Below are positions 24,801 to 39,800 of a stretch of DNA of 64,000 nt, one piece after another. The notes below the pieces were generated by a model that made no database searches, was not told the DNA's origin, and saw only the letters and a program-made list of their open reading frames with translations. Position 1 is the stretch's first letter. Every line of letters begins with the position of its first letter. The stretch lies in contig OY727093.1 in assembly GCA_963402885.1 (NCBI GenBank), positions 28,457,409 through 28,521,408 on the forward strand. Reading direction: 5' to 3'. The position numbers and the translations under genes were made by a program. The DNA comes from Antedon bifida (Eukaryota; Echinodermata; Crinoidea; Comatulida; Antedonidae).

Positions 24801-27800
24801 CTACTGTAAAACTAAAATATATTCAATCTTCCATTTTTATAATTTTCTTTCCGGGGAGAATTGACATAAAGATTATTCTGTGTATTTTGTTTAAAATTAT
24901 ACAATCGAAATTTCAGAAAAGCAATATTCATGCTTTTTGCATTGCAAATTGGAATAAATAATATAGAATAAATAATATTTTATCATCAACATGTATTTCT
25001 TCCAACCTAATGTGTCTTTTGAACATGTTCAAACAATGCAATTAATTACCATATGATAGTTCTAGTTACATTATTTGTTTCAATATAAATTACAAGTTTC
25101 AATTTTAATCTTGTATATGTTTGCATCATAGAGCTAAGCAGACAAGAAGAATTCAGAGAAAGAATTCTCATGCAACTACGAATAATCAGTAATAATCAAG
25201 GGATTTACTATCTAATAAACAAACACATCTATCAACTTACGGTAAATCGTAGTTTAGATGGTCCCCTTTGACCCAGCCAGATGTTTAGGTTTTTATTACG
25301 TATATCTGTATCTGGAATGAGAATGCGTCTTTCCGCGACCTTTACACAGTTTACGTACAGAGTGACGTGAGAACCGCTCACGCTAACTGCAACCTTGTGC
25401 CATTGGTTGATTGCGAACTCTTGGTCGAAGCCTTCGTTGTAAATCTTGTTCTGATGCGTGTAGAAAAATGTAACTTCATTCGTTTTTGTGCTTATCATGA
25501 CCTCCAAGAATCTACACAAATGAAATTTTAAATGTACAACATTATATATAATTAACAATTAAATGTGTATATTTATAATAAAACAAATGCATATATAATA
25601 ACAAACACATTGTATAACGTTTTGTAAAGTATTATTGCTTGGAAATAGTATCAAAAATTGCTTCAGCCCTGGTCTCATCCTTTGCTTCAACCCCGGTCCC
25701 ATTCTTTGCTCCACCCCTGGTCCCATCTCTTGCTCCACCCCCGGTCCCATCCTTTGCTCCACCCCTGGTCCCATCTCTTGCTCCACCCCTGGTCCCACTA
25801 TTTGCCTCACCCCTGCTCCCATCCTTTGTTCCACCCCTGATCCCATCCATTGCTCCACCCCTGATCCCATCCTTTGTTCCACCTCTGATACCATCCTTTG
25901 CTCCATGAAAGATCTATCCATTTGCAAACAGATTTTATCCATTTTATTAGGTATTTCTCAAACTATAGAAGAATTAACATCACAATCCATAGACTGTAAC
26001 ATCATCGTCTAAGACCAGTGGCTCAGGGCAACCTAATTATATTATTTAAATAAACATTTCAACCACCTCAGTATCGACAAAAGTTTCAACTTGGAGCCTA
26101 TAATCAGGGATAAATATTTATATTGAGATGTGCATAGAAATTCTAATTCTCGTACAAACATAAAGCGAAAAAGACATAAACATTCATAGTGGCTGAAAAC
26201 GACATGACTTTCGGCTAGGAAGACACTCAACGAATCGATAGTTAAGTTGCACCTGTCAGATGGTATCTTCATAAGTATAATCACTTATCTTGTCAAATGT
26301 TTGAGCTTGACACATGCTCATAATAAAGGGTATTTAGCTATTTAGAAATACTGATGCAATAGAAGAGCCTCCAATAAAAAAAAAAGGAATTACGCTATTT
26401 TATTTATTTATTCAAGATCCAACAGCGTATCACCAATATAGGATCGCCACATAATTTAAAATTTGATTTACATAAAAATATATTAGGAAAACAACAGATT
26501 TATATATTATTTATGACATAAAAATGTCAATGTCGTAAGGAAAAATATGAACAAAATCATTATGATTGGGCAACCTGACAAAAACGTTTTACAACTTTTT
26601 GCATTTCTTATGTTTTCTTCCACTCGTGTAGGTCGTTGAAAGAAAGAAAAAAATGACAATTTAAAATTTAAAATGGCAGGCATTCGATACTCCAAAAATA
26701 ATAACATATAAATAAATAAAAATACTTTTTAAACTTTTTATCTTTTATGTTTTAAAGGAACAACACAATTTTTTAGTCCGAAAGGACCTATTAAGATGTA
26801 GAAAAATGAAAATAAAAAATTTAATAATATTAATTTTGCTATTTCGATATGAATTTTGAGACTACCTTTTGATAATGAGTTATTAAAAATCAAATTATAT
26901 CAGGTTTTGTAACACCTTGATATCCTTAGAGGTTTAAACGTTGTAAGGTTGAAGGCGATGATAGCAAAACGCACACAAGCAATAAAGCCTGAATAAAGCC
27001 GCGATTCTGTACTGTATGGTTGAACAGGAACGACAAGTACATTGATTAGGTACTGTACATTGTAACGACTCCGCGGGGAGTTGGTTAAATTGTCTAGATG
27101 CCCTTCTGACTAACTCAATTAATTTATAGATGACAAAAATGATGTTGCTTTAGCACTAGGGAAATTAAGATTGTAAAATAATGCTAAATGGCCTTTTCAC
27201 TTGATATAAAAATAATGTTTATTTTAGTAAAATATCAATGGATGCAAAATTAGTATCGCCATTAAATAGGTTTACTGCTTATTCTATAAATATGTCATAT
27301 TTCAATTTAACTATTCTTAATTATTTTTTGAGAATTAAGTGTTTAAAGTTCTTTATAATGCACTACCCATCCGAAGGACAACAACACAATGAGAGAAAAT
27401 CAATGGATAAGCAGATAGATCTCAACCCCAAGTCTCAAATATGCGAGCCATAATATCTCTCGCATGGATTTACGCTATACCACTCTCGTCTCAATTAGAT
27501 CAAAGGTAAATAAAATAAATACCAAGATTATAATAAGAAAACAAAAACAACTGTCTTTATAATATTACATAATTCAACTAATTTAAATTACTGTAATTAT
27601 AGATAGAAAAGCAAAACAAAAGTTGAAGTGAAAGCAAAAACAATTTTGAAATCTAAAGCTCTGTCTACACTATCAAACTTTATAAATAATAATAGTTCAT
27701 TCTTATATAGCGCATACAAGCAAGCTCTCTAAGCCCTGAACATTATTACCCCAGTCATTTTTTAGATCAAACACGTATGGAAACATACTCCCATAATGCA

Positions 27801-30800
27801 GCTAGTAATCAGCGCAAAGTTGTGTCTTGGTCTAACCGGGTTCCCATTTATACACCTGGGTGGAGAGAGGCAAACGTAAGTAAAGTATCTTGCCTAAGGA
27901 TACAAGCAATGCGGCGAGAGTTGGATTCGAACCTCGGTCTCACGATCAGTAGTTTAACGTCCAACACCCTGCGCCACACGCCTCACATGTGACAAAAAAA
28001 TGTGATTTGCTCATATATGGACATGATGATGTCATATCACTGCCATATTTGGGCATATCACTACCATATTTAGGCACATCACACTTTTTTGATAGTGCAG
28101 GTTTAACATTTTTTTAACATACCATGGTTTCTTAACCCAATGAAAGTAGGAAAAACTGTATAACATACAGTCAAACATACAATACAATATATAGAATTAT
28201 GAATATTACTTATCCCACTCAATTATTCACAATACTAGTTGACTATCTCAATTGCATCTAATGTGCTTATTCTGTTCAGTAATCATGGATGATTTATTTG
28301 ATATTTAAACAAAGAGAGACAAGGCAATTGTCTTCAACATTAACAAAGAAAATTGGACATGTTCTTTCTTGTTAGAGAGACGATGTTCACATTCATATTT
28401 TACAATTATTTAAATTGTCAAAATGATAAGATGAGGTATTGTCTCCAATGAATACCTTTAACTAAGACAGCCATTGCTCCAACTAAGACAGCCCTTGCTC
28501 CAACTAAGCCCTTGAACTAAGACTCAGTCCTTGCTCCAACTAAGACAGCCCTTGCTCCAACTAAGCCCTTGAACTAAGACTCAGTCCTTGTTCCAACTAA
28601 GACTCAGTCTTTCCTTTAACTAAGACTCAGTCTTTCCTTTAACTAAGACTCAGCCCTTGCTCCAACTAAGACTCAGCCCTTGCTCCAACTAAGACTCAGC
28701 CCTTGCTCCAATTAATACTCAGCCCTTGCTCCAACTAAGACAGCCCTTGCTCCAACTAAGACAGCCCTTGCTCCAACTAAGCCTTTGAACTAAAACTCAG
28801 TCCTTGTTCTAACTAAGACTCAGTCCTTGCTCCAACTAAGACAGCCCTTGCTCCAACTAAGCCTTTGAACTAAGACTCAGTCTTTCCTCTAACTAAAACT
28901 CAGCCCTTGCTCCAACTTAGACTCAGTCTTTGCTCCAACTAAGACTCAGTCCTTGTTCTAAGACTCAACCCTGAGTGCCTGTTGAGATAGAGTTAGAGAT
29001 ACTTACTATACTACAGTACGCCTAGATAACATACAGATAAAGAGTATAGAAATAAAGATTCGCAGTTATAACACGAATGCACTCCAGCTGTTCCATAAAG
29101 CCTTGTCTACATTATGAAACTTTATGTGACAAAAATAAAATGTGATGTGCCCATATATGGGCATGATGATGGGATATCACTATCATATTTAGGCATATCA
29201 CTACCAAATTAAAACCTCAATCCTCAGGTGCTTGGCTCTGAATGTTGAGATACAGTATATGTTTTAATAATTCGTTTTAATTTACATAGAGAAACGCAAA
29301 CTCATGAATGATACTGAAATGAATATCATGAAAAAATAAACATGAGAAACATACTGTAGTTATGATCATTATACTCATCTTTATTTTTAATTAGTAAACA
29401 CGCTTTCTTAATTTACAATTATTATTACCATATCCATGGCAACATGATGCACTAAAGATACTGTATCCATTAAAGCTGACAAGTCTACAAATGGTAAACA
29501 GCAACTTGATGAATCAATGAATAAAGGTTGATAGGGTCATTTGAATTGAGAAGAACATTTATAATGGCTTTATGTTTGTCTTTAACTAGTGTACTTAAAA
29601 TGTTTCTACTAAGTGCGAATAATTTCCGATGCAATATCGATTCATAGAAATTAGTACTATAATAGAACTCCTACTTTGGGACACTCCTATTTAGGGACAC
29701 TTTCCCGTGAAATTATTAAGGGAAACAAATATATGTTATTGTTTATTTACAATATTTATTTTTTCTTTTCAGTGAAAAAAAAAACACTGGAGAGAGACAA
29801 GAGATGTTAATAACCCTATGGCCAACCACTGATGAGAGAACACCCCTAATAAAGGGACACTTGTCGGACCAAAATTCGAAAGTACTAAGATATTAAGAAC
29901 TGTTCAATTCAATCTATATTTAGAAGATTACCGACACGTACATGTACTGTAGTATCGACGTACGCTCATACGTAAAAAAGAATTATGTTGACGATCTAGT
30001 TTACAAATTTTTCAGTTTACGAATAACCCTTGGTACAGTGGGGTACGTAAAATAGACGTTTCACTGTAGCAGTAGTAAATCAATACAAAATTTACCTAAA
30101 GTGCATAGTCGTCAACTATACAACTATACAAATGCACTGTCGTTAATATACCTGGACTTGTTTTTGTAATTCGAATAACAATCTGATGCCGAGGCAAAAG
30201 AAAAAAAAGGAATGTTAATTTTGTAATGAATTAAATAAAATATCGGAAAGTTTTAAGTATAGAAATATTTTTTCAAATTTCATACACATCTTAAACAGCA
30301 AGTAGCCAACATGATAGATAACTATATATGCTTATAAACTATGTCTAATTTGTGGCTTAGGGAGTGGAGTACAAAGAATTAAAACCCTGGAACCAGGTCA
30401 GGATTGAACCCTGTACCGTGCAAGTCAAGAATGTTAAGCAATAAAATTCAATACAGATACAAATTGTTCCAGTTTTATCAATTTGAGCTCATCAACGTCG
30501 GCATATTTGTAAACAACTTGTTCATTAAACACTAATGACTTGAGTGTTGACCCAACACTAATGATGCAACTACTTAAAGACGTCTGGCGCTTCATTATGC
30601 CTCGAAGTATCTTTAAGCCAAATATCTAGGTTTAGGTCATGTTTTAATGAAGACTCAAGGCAGTGATGATACGCAAAAAAATTGATACAGAATGATATTC
30701 TTGAAATACAAATTATTTTTATGATGAATAAATTCCTCAATAATTAATAAAAATGATTGTGAAGAAGTAACGTCCATGATACATAATGATGATGTTGATA

Positions 30801-33800
30801 ATATGATAACGGATAATGATATGTTATTCTGATATTGATTTTTGATCTGAAATTGATTGTGAAGAATGTTGAAGTAAGCATAGTGATACATAATAATGAT
30901 GTTTATAATTTGATGATAACATTGATAACGGATAATGATGTTATTCTGATATTGATTTTTGATCTGAAATTGATTGTGAAGAATGTTGAAGTAAGCATAG
31001 TGATACATAATGATGATGTTGATAATTTGATGATAACATTGATAACGGATAATGATGTTATTCTGATATTGATTTTTGATCTGAAATTGATTGTGAAGAA
31101 TGTTGAAGTAAGCATAGTGATACATAATGATGATGTTGATAATTTGATGATAACATTGATAACGGATAATGATGTTATTCTGATATTGATTTTTGATCTG
31201 AAATTGATTGTGAAGAATGTTGAAGTAAGCATAGTGATCCATAATGATGATTTTGATAATTTGATGATAACATTGATAACGGATAATGATTATTCTGATA
31301 TTGATTTTTTGTAATGGTAATTTTATCATAGTAATGCAGGTAATGACATAATTTATGATGATGACAATTGTAATTATATAATTGATGATAAAAGATGATA
31401 TTGATTATATAGATAATGGTGATGATTGTATTTATATTTGTGATAAAGTGATAATGATAATAATAATATTAATTGTAAGCCTAATACTCTAATATTACAA
31501 AGCTTGATTTTCCAACAGACTTTAATTCAAATCAGCATAATCAATTGATGAATATGCTTTCAGCAATAGACACACAGCCAAAGTGTGCCAAACATTTTAA
31601 CTGTATACATCAAAATGATATTTCATTCAAAATTCATAAATACACAAGCTTGTGAATGAAATAAAATTATAATAATTATATTGATATAATGAAATAAATA
31701 TTTTTTCATTTACCTCTCATTTTAAGCTTATGAATGATACAAAAGGTACACAAAAATCAGATTTTTTTCCAATGAAAATAAAAATTATTAAAATGAAATT
31801 ATTCACTTAATACCATACATTTCAAGCATAATTGAAACAATGATGAAAAAAATACAAAAGAACGGCTTTGGCTTAGTGTAAAGATGATAACAGCGAGACG
31901 ATAGTTACGAAAAGACAATTTTGTGTGCGATAAAAGCAAATGACTTGTTTTAATAGCTGAATACATTTTTAATGAGCGTCAGCAGGTTCATCTTGATTAC
32001 TATACCTGTCGTCACAAGTTACCGTGCCGTCATTACTAAGAACATCATTGCAGCTAAAAAAACATACATAGTTAAATATAACATTTGTTTACCACCACTA
32101 TAAGAAATTCTTTGATATTTAAACAAAATGAGTCAATATGGATTAAACTAGCAAAGGAATATGAGAGTGACACAAGTTGAACCAAGATTCCTTTTTATTC
32201 TCGATATGTAGGCACCCTACCAATAGACCACTGAAATGTTCACAAAGAGTTAAAAACATGTGTAATATTATTGAAAAAAAAAAAACTGGATCGAAAACAA
32301 AAAAATTCCCTGAAAAAATGCAATTTAAAGCAAAATATACCTAAATTGTCATGAGACAATGGTTTTTAGTTAAAATAACCATTTCTTTTGTCATTTTATA
32401 AATAATTATTTTTGTTGATTTGGTTTCTACAGAAGTGAGTAACTTTATTAAAACTCCACAAGGTAATTTAGGTGGGTTTGTCTGAACCATAAAAACACAC
32501 CCTGGCTATGGGGATTTAAAGATTCTTGACAGCACAACAGTTTCATTTTTTTTAAATCAAAATATTTTGCTTGTGTTTTGTTTTTATATAAAAAAATGCC
32601 AAGGAAAACTACAAGTGAATTCACTCTTAAAAAGGTGGCAATACTAGTAATAGGTTTTATATTTTAAATTTACATCATTTCATGAATGTGGAAACTAGTT
32701 GCTTCCATCTTAAACCACTGGATCTTCTCAATAATATTCAAAATGGTTTACATTGAATTTAGCTCAACCTCTTTCATATCGATATTTTATTTTTAAAGAA
32801 TTTTGTTTTTGAACTACAGTTTTTCAAAAATACATTAAAAATATCTTTTCACATGATTTATAATTATAGTTTAAGGAAAACTAAAACGACAGGATGTTGG
32901 AGCCAAGAAAGTGCGGCCTGAAATCTACGTTTGAAAATTAAATGCAATTTCTTAGGTTTCCATCCGATATTGATCGTTACTTAAAGCATACCCTGGATGA
33001 CCTTAAATGACCTTTCCGTCTGTAGTGGTTCAGGTACATTATTGACTTTTTAGTTGTCATAAGATAATGAAAGACAAATAGAGATTTCTTCTCCTCTGGG
33101 ATATTTTTATAATTAGAAAATATTTAGACAAATAATATTTGAAAGAGTATGTTGTGGTTTTCAACTATAGAAGCAAGAATATAAACAAGAAATATTTCTT
33201 ACAAAAAACGCTGCTCGCTTATTGACGTAACAGTTTTAAAGAAATATTGTCCCTCTGAAAAATATTTTTTATTTCAAAATTGTTTTTGAATGTGTCATTT
33301 TATTGTCACATAATAGTTATTTTACCTGAAAAAAATGTAATTGAAAGCAAAAAATACTTAAATTGTCTGTCAGACAATGGTTTTTGAGTTATAATTAAAT
33401 GTTTCTCTTCTCTTTTTATATGTGAATTTTGTTACAGAAGTGAATAACTTTGATATGAAACACAGACTCAATTTAAGTCTGGGGGTCACTTCATCACACC
33501 TAGATACTTCAATCATGGACTGTTTTGATAATAATTCAATGATTATCTGACAGCCAATTACAGTATTATATAATATCATGGGACTCATAAATACTGTTAG
33601 ACTCTTTTCCCAGACGTTTTTTGGGTCCATCAGCTGGTACCTATAAATTATAGTCGAGAATCATTTTTCGCAAAAATGTCAGTGTCTAGTACTATAACTG
33701 CTGCTTGCTTTCATCTAATAAATCAGTCATCTCTTGTGACATAGCGGGCTAGAGCAGCAGCGTGAAAAATAATAAGACACTATATGATTACAACAGAACA

Positions 33801-36800
33801 GAATAAATGCAAAGAATGTAAACACATATTTACGTTTGTTCTTCCTCTCCTGAAATACACTTCCAATACAATATACTGATTTCCAGAGGTTCAGTGACAA
33901 AGAATAATAACAACTTATATAATAATACTTATTAAAATTAAATAAATGAAACACAAAGAAATATAAAGTAAAATAAATAAAGGTAAAAGATGATCAAGTT
34001 AAAAAACTAAATTTGAACTTCAAACTCATTTTTGGACACTAAAAAAGATAAGTGTTATTCAATAATAAAAATTTTAAAAAAATATAGTAGTATAATAATA
34101 AAACAATGTAAATAAAATATCATCCATTTTAAACTCCACCGTTTTTTTTTTCATAATATCATTCTTTCACTATAATACATCAGATTTAAGGCAAACAATC
34201 AAACAACTGATTTAGCTTTGTGACGCAAAGCTAGCAGTAATCAGACATTATCAAATTAAAACCTTGGTACCCAAGGAATTTCTAACTATTAAGAATGTGA
34301 TGTGCCCATACAGTATATGGACATGATGATGTCATATCACTACCATATTTGGGCATATCACTACCATATTTGGGCACATCACACTTTTTTTGTAAAACTA
34401 GTTTGATAGTGTAGACAGAGCTTTAGGACTCTTAAAACTATTTTAGATATAATTAATTTCACCGCAGACCTATAGGATCCTGATTGGCACACAGTAAACG
34501 GAAGGAAGTAGTTCTCCTTGAAAATAAACTAGGCCGCAAATATCTTGTATCAAAATATTCAATCAATTAACCCAATTCCAATTGTAAAGTACAACTATAC
34601 CGAATTAGGTATACAGGTATATATTGTACATGTGGTTACTTTTATACCAATGCAGTATGTACTTAACGTTTCGCTTTAAAAGTACATATATTTCTTTCTG
34701 ACATTTCTATTCTAATAATAATAAAACCTCAAAAAGAAGCCCTACAGTATTTGGTCTGCAAACGTAATCTCGATTTTAAGATAGCATGGGCTTCTTTATA
34801 AGATGGGCTTCTTTATAAGATGGGCTTCTTTCTAAGATGGGCTTCTTTTTAAGATGGGCTTCTTTTTAAGTTGGGCTTCTTTTTAAGATGGGCTTCTTTT
34901 TAAAGATGGGCTTTTTTTAAAGATGGGCTTTTTTTTAAGATGGGCTTCTTTTTAAGATGGGCTTCTTTTAAGATGGGCTTTTTTTTTAAAGATGGGCTTT
35001 TTTTTAAAGATGGGCTTCTTTTTGAGATGGGCTTCTTTTTAAGATGGGCTTCTTTTTGAGATGGGCTTCTTTTTGAGAAGGGCTTCTTTTTAAGATGGGC
35101 TTCTTTTCAGATGGGGGCTTCTTTTTGAGATAAACTATTTTGAATATCAAAGGAACAAGGTGATTTAAAGAAAGCCCAGATAAATTTATGATTCATATAT
35201 AATGTATGATTGTACATTCATTTTATAGTAAAAAATATATATACTAAAAAATGAAGCCCATGGGCTTCTTTTCGAGGTTTTACAGTATGTTTTGATCTGT
35301 TGCATGTTGTCAATTAAGTGTTACCTAAATAGGGAGGGGTGTCCCAAAGGGAAGATAATACATGTATAATTTTTTTTTAATAACATTCTGAAATAGATAA
35401 ATCTAATTTAGATAAATCATAAAATCAGCAATACCATTGTTTATGTTATCAAACAGAAAGAAATTTGATATTTAATAATCTGAGAGAATTTTTAAAATAA
35501 TTATTCAGTTCATTGTCACAGTGAATCCTTTCCTTCCTGTGTTTACTGTAGCTGTCTCTTCTGAAGGTCTAACTCGTTAAGGATACATAAAACGAACCGC
35601 TAATACAATTAACACAAAGAATATAGTACACTGTCAATGTGAACTAAAATAATGTATGAATGAACTTTACTTAGGAGCAACAGCAGTTAAGTACATACCC
35701 ACACTTACAGTACAAACGTGTCCTGTCAGTGAGAGGTGGTTGGTTTCCTTTACCAGAGTCTTTTTTATAACAAAACAGTATAAATGTTATAATAATAAAA
35801 TAAAAAACTGTTATGGCCAATTTACACAGTGGTAATGGTAAAAAATATAGAATCTATGTTATTCCTTAAGACCATTTATTTTACACACAACGTGGAGTGG
35901 ACGGGCGGTTTCCGGTCAAGACAGACACAGATTCTATGTGGGCCAAGCTACATGGTTTTCCGCTTACCATTACCGCTGGTCTTTGAGTTGTATAATACAG
36001 ATGTCTTAATGTACTCTTCAAATTTGTTTGAATGGGGAATGAGGGGGATGGGTTGTAACTCTTCTAGGGGAGGGGGAAATGGTCTAGCCTGGCCAGAACC
36101 TTAATAAAGGCAACGATATCTACTGTAACAGTATTCTAAGTGTGACCTCATTTCCCTATAGCAGAATTCAACAAAATAAATTGTTTCCATGTCTGTCTTG
36201 AAAAATAATTCGAAGCTGTACGATATTTGCCTCGCATAGAACGAATCCGCAGAGTGAATTTAATGAAGCGTATATAAGTAATCATAATGCTTCACAAATA
36301 GATATGAACTTACAAGATAATGTGACTGCATTATTGTACAGAGACTTAGTTGTATACAGTAGTTTTAACACCAAAATGCATAGTTATGGATAATTTATCC
36401 ACTATACTTGCGATATCATCCTCATATTTCTTCATCAAGTATTATATTAAAGTTATTAAATTTCAACCTAGCTTACACTACAGTATGTGATAACACCTTC
36501 ATTGGTAATTTTATTTATATCATTAATGTGATGGCAATATCAGTGTCGCAAGCGCAGGTGTCATAAGTGGATCACACGTAAAAAACAAATAAATTAACTT
36601 ATTAAAAAATAAAAAACTAAAATAATATTAAATAATTATTCTCAATTTAGGCATATTGTCTAGGCTAGCCATAAGTGAGTTCAAACAAAAACAAAATCTT
36701 ATTACACTAAGCCCTGTCTACACTACCAAACTATTTGACAAACAAATGTGATGTGCCCATATATGGACATGATGATGTTATATCACTATCATATTTAAGA

Positions 36801-39800
36801 ATATCACTACCATATTTGGGCACATCACACTTTTTTTTATCATACTAGTTTGATAGTGTAGACAGAGCTTAAGTCTATGAATGAGTGGCAGTTGCTTTTT
36901 GTAATGAGAAAACAATCATGGCAGGATTTGGACCCAGGACCCTGTTATCCGACCATCTTAACCGCTAAACTGTACAACTATACTTGCATAGTAGATATTA
37001 CAGGAAATTTATATGATGAAAAACAGAGCATTAAGCTAAACTCTCGTAACAAGCGTTAGTTAAAAAGAATGCTTTTTAGTAGTCGCAATATAAATGCCAT
37101 AATGCAGTTGAATGTGTGCTGCAAAAAAAAACAATCATTTTGGACAATCATCGTTAAATTTACATTTTAAGACGTCCAGGAAGGAATGTTAAATTTATTA
37201 ACTATTTCACATAGAAATGTCAAGCAGAGCAGCTGCAACAAAACCGTCGTAAAATATTTTTAATAGGAGAAAATACATTCCAAGTTTTAAAAACAAGTAT
37301 TTTTTTTCTGTATTTATGGATTTAACTTTAAGCAATAATCTAAAAATATTAAAAGAATATTATTTTATGATTTCTGTTTCAGCGATTGTTTAGTTAACAT
37401 TGTGGGAAAGATTAATTGCGTATTATAAGTAGAAATTTGACCCCAGGATTGAAGCCAAGTCAATTTGTTTAAGATCATCCATTACTTCGAACAAATAGCG
37501 GAAGAATAACAAATTAATTCCCTTTCATTACCCTCGGATTTGCTAAGAAAATAATAAAAGCGGATCTTAGGATTGAAGAAATTTGACAGAATGGTTGGAT
37601 GACAGGTCTTACAAAGAAATTGTCTCCACCCAATAAAAAATGCTGAAAACATGAATTTAAGATGAGATACGTCAGTTTATAGAAATTTTAATATTTTTAA
37701 TTAATAATTTTAATTATGATAAATAACAATAATAATTATGTCATGATAAAATAATTCCTTACATAAAAAAAAAATCAATCAATTTTTTAGTCACAACAAT
37801 GTTGTTCCGAGCAAAAGGTTGTTTTACTAAAACAATAATTTATTCAACACTGATTTTGAATGTTGTAAAAATATTTTATGGGGACTAAAAAGTAGCTTTC
37901 ATTTTTGGTTAATTGGTTCATTTCAAATATATAAATAATGTATTTATCTACTGAATTTATCTGGTATAAATTTTTTTAAACAATAACAAATGATTTATAT
38001 TGTAATATGTGGTTGACAATTTCTTCCATAGAAATAAAATATACTGGACTAAAAAAAATGTATTAAGCATTTCAATCTTACAAGGAATAAAATATACAGC
38101 TTCTGTGAATGTGTACTACATTAAATTTTATTTTCTCTAGATTTAGAAAAAGAGACAAAGTTATAAGATGTTGTTCTTGAATTTATAAATGTCAACCACC
38201 AAAATATTAAAAGAACTATGCTTGTATTTTATTTATCTTGGAAAAAAAATGATATGAAAATTGCTAAAGATATATCAGATGAACAAATCCGAGATACAGT
38301 ATAAGAAGATACAGAAATCTAGTACATTTAGATAATAGTCAAAGCCAAATTGCCAACATTATCCGTAGCTTAAACTACAGCTTAGATGTTAATGTGCGCT
38401 TAGTTGTATTGAGCATTGCTGAATATGGTGACATCATTTCAGTATGTTAGCATGAAAGATATAGGTTGAAAGACAATCTATTGTTCTATCATCTCATCTT
38501 GTTTTACAATTACAAAATACAATCACAAATACAATCTGCATGTTTTAGTGCATACTATGAAATTACGACTTTAAAGCAGGATTGTGTCCTGTTTAGGAGA
38601 ATACTTCTCATTTTAAACTTAGAAACATATACTGTAAGTTATTATAAACATCAATAAATATTGATATTGTTTTTATTTTCACATTGTTGTAAAGAGAAAA
38701 TTAAGTTCAACAAAATACTACATTTAGTCACTAAATTAGAAACTGGAATATCTAATATATTTTTTAAAAAAAGTAAAAATATTTATTTTTATTAAGTTAA
38801 TATTATAAAAAGTGCAAAACCATATTAAAACAAAATTGCCCTTTTTTTCTAATACTGTATGTATGTTTGATATTAAATCCTGGTACTTATACAGTATCAT
38901 AATTGTAGTTAGAGCGATGTCTGACATGAATTTTCAAAAGGAATATATAAATCTGAATCATGTTAAGCTCTGTCTACACTATCAAAGTTTATGTGACAAA
39001 AAAATGTGACATATGACTACCATATTTGGGCACATCACACTTTTTTGTCAAACTAGTCTCGCATAGACAGAGCTTTAAATATAAATATTCTTATTTTTTC
39101 ATTCATAAAAAGATTATTTTTAGTAACAAGTACAGGTTTTGTGCAGTGCACTAGTTTAAACATTTTTATATGAAAAGAAATTATGAATCAAATCTATATT
39201 CTCAGGGTAACCGGACTGAAATATTAACATTAGCTGAATCGTTGATTAAACTCAGCCTTGCAGAATGTAATAGGCATCTCAATGCTGTAGGCGTTATGTA
39301 TTATATGAATGATTTCTCTGAATTTAAATTTATTGGTTTGTCAAGTCTGCAACTTTAACTGTATAATATTGCTTCCTAATTAGTAGTATGATACTTATGT
39401 ACTCTAGCCAAATGGATATTATGCTCCGTCTATACTATCAAACTAGTTTGACAAAAAAAAGTGTGATGTGCCCAAATATGGTAGTGATATGCTAAAATAG
39501 GATAGTGATATGAAATCATCATGTCAATGGGCAAATCACATTTTTTTGTCACATAAAGTTTGATAGTGTAGATAGAGCTTCAGGCTTAGTCAAACTAGTT
39601 TGACAAAAAAATGTGACCAAATATGGTAGTGATACAGTACGCCCCAATATGGTAGTGATATGATATCATCATGTCCATATACTGTATGGGCACATCACAT
39701 TTTTTTGTCACATAATGTTTGATAGTGTAGACAATTTACTGTACTTAGATAAAAGATAAAGAGAGCTTGGAATGTATATCAGTACTTTCTTTCAGTTGGG

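Noticed and set aside
27915-27985. Functional tRNA gene on the minus strand
   Set aside because: Head of a SINE whose body and tail are shared with the 61.1 kb copy; no proper 3' end.
28455-28980. CRISPR-like regular spacing
   Set aside because: Unit and intervening sequence are both repeated; it is a minisatellite.
30655-31329. 224-residue minus-strand ORF as a gene
   Set aside because: Made of 117-bp repeats, extreme Ile/Tyr/Asn composition, no homology by eye.
34785-35130. Telomere- or centromere-like repeat
   Set aside because: 17-bp units confined between two TIRs of a small element; no telomeric motif.
35829-36104. 91-residue ORF
   Set aside because: Overlaps an inverted-repeat element; no domain.
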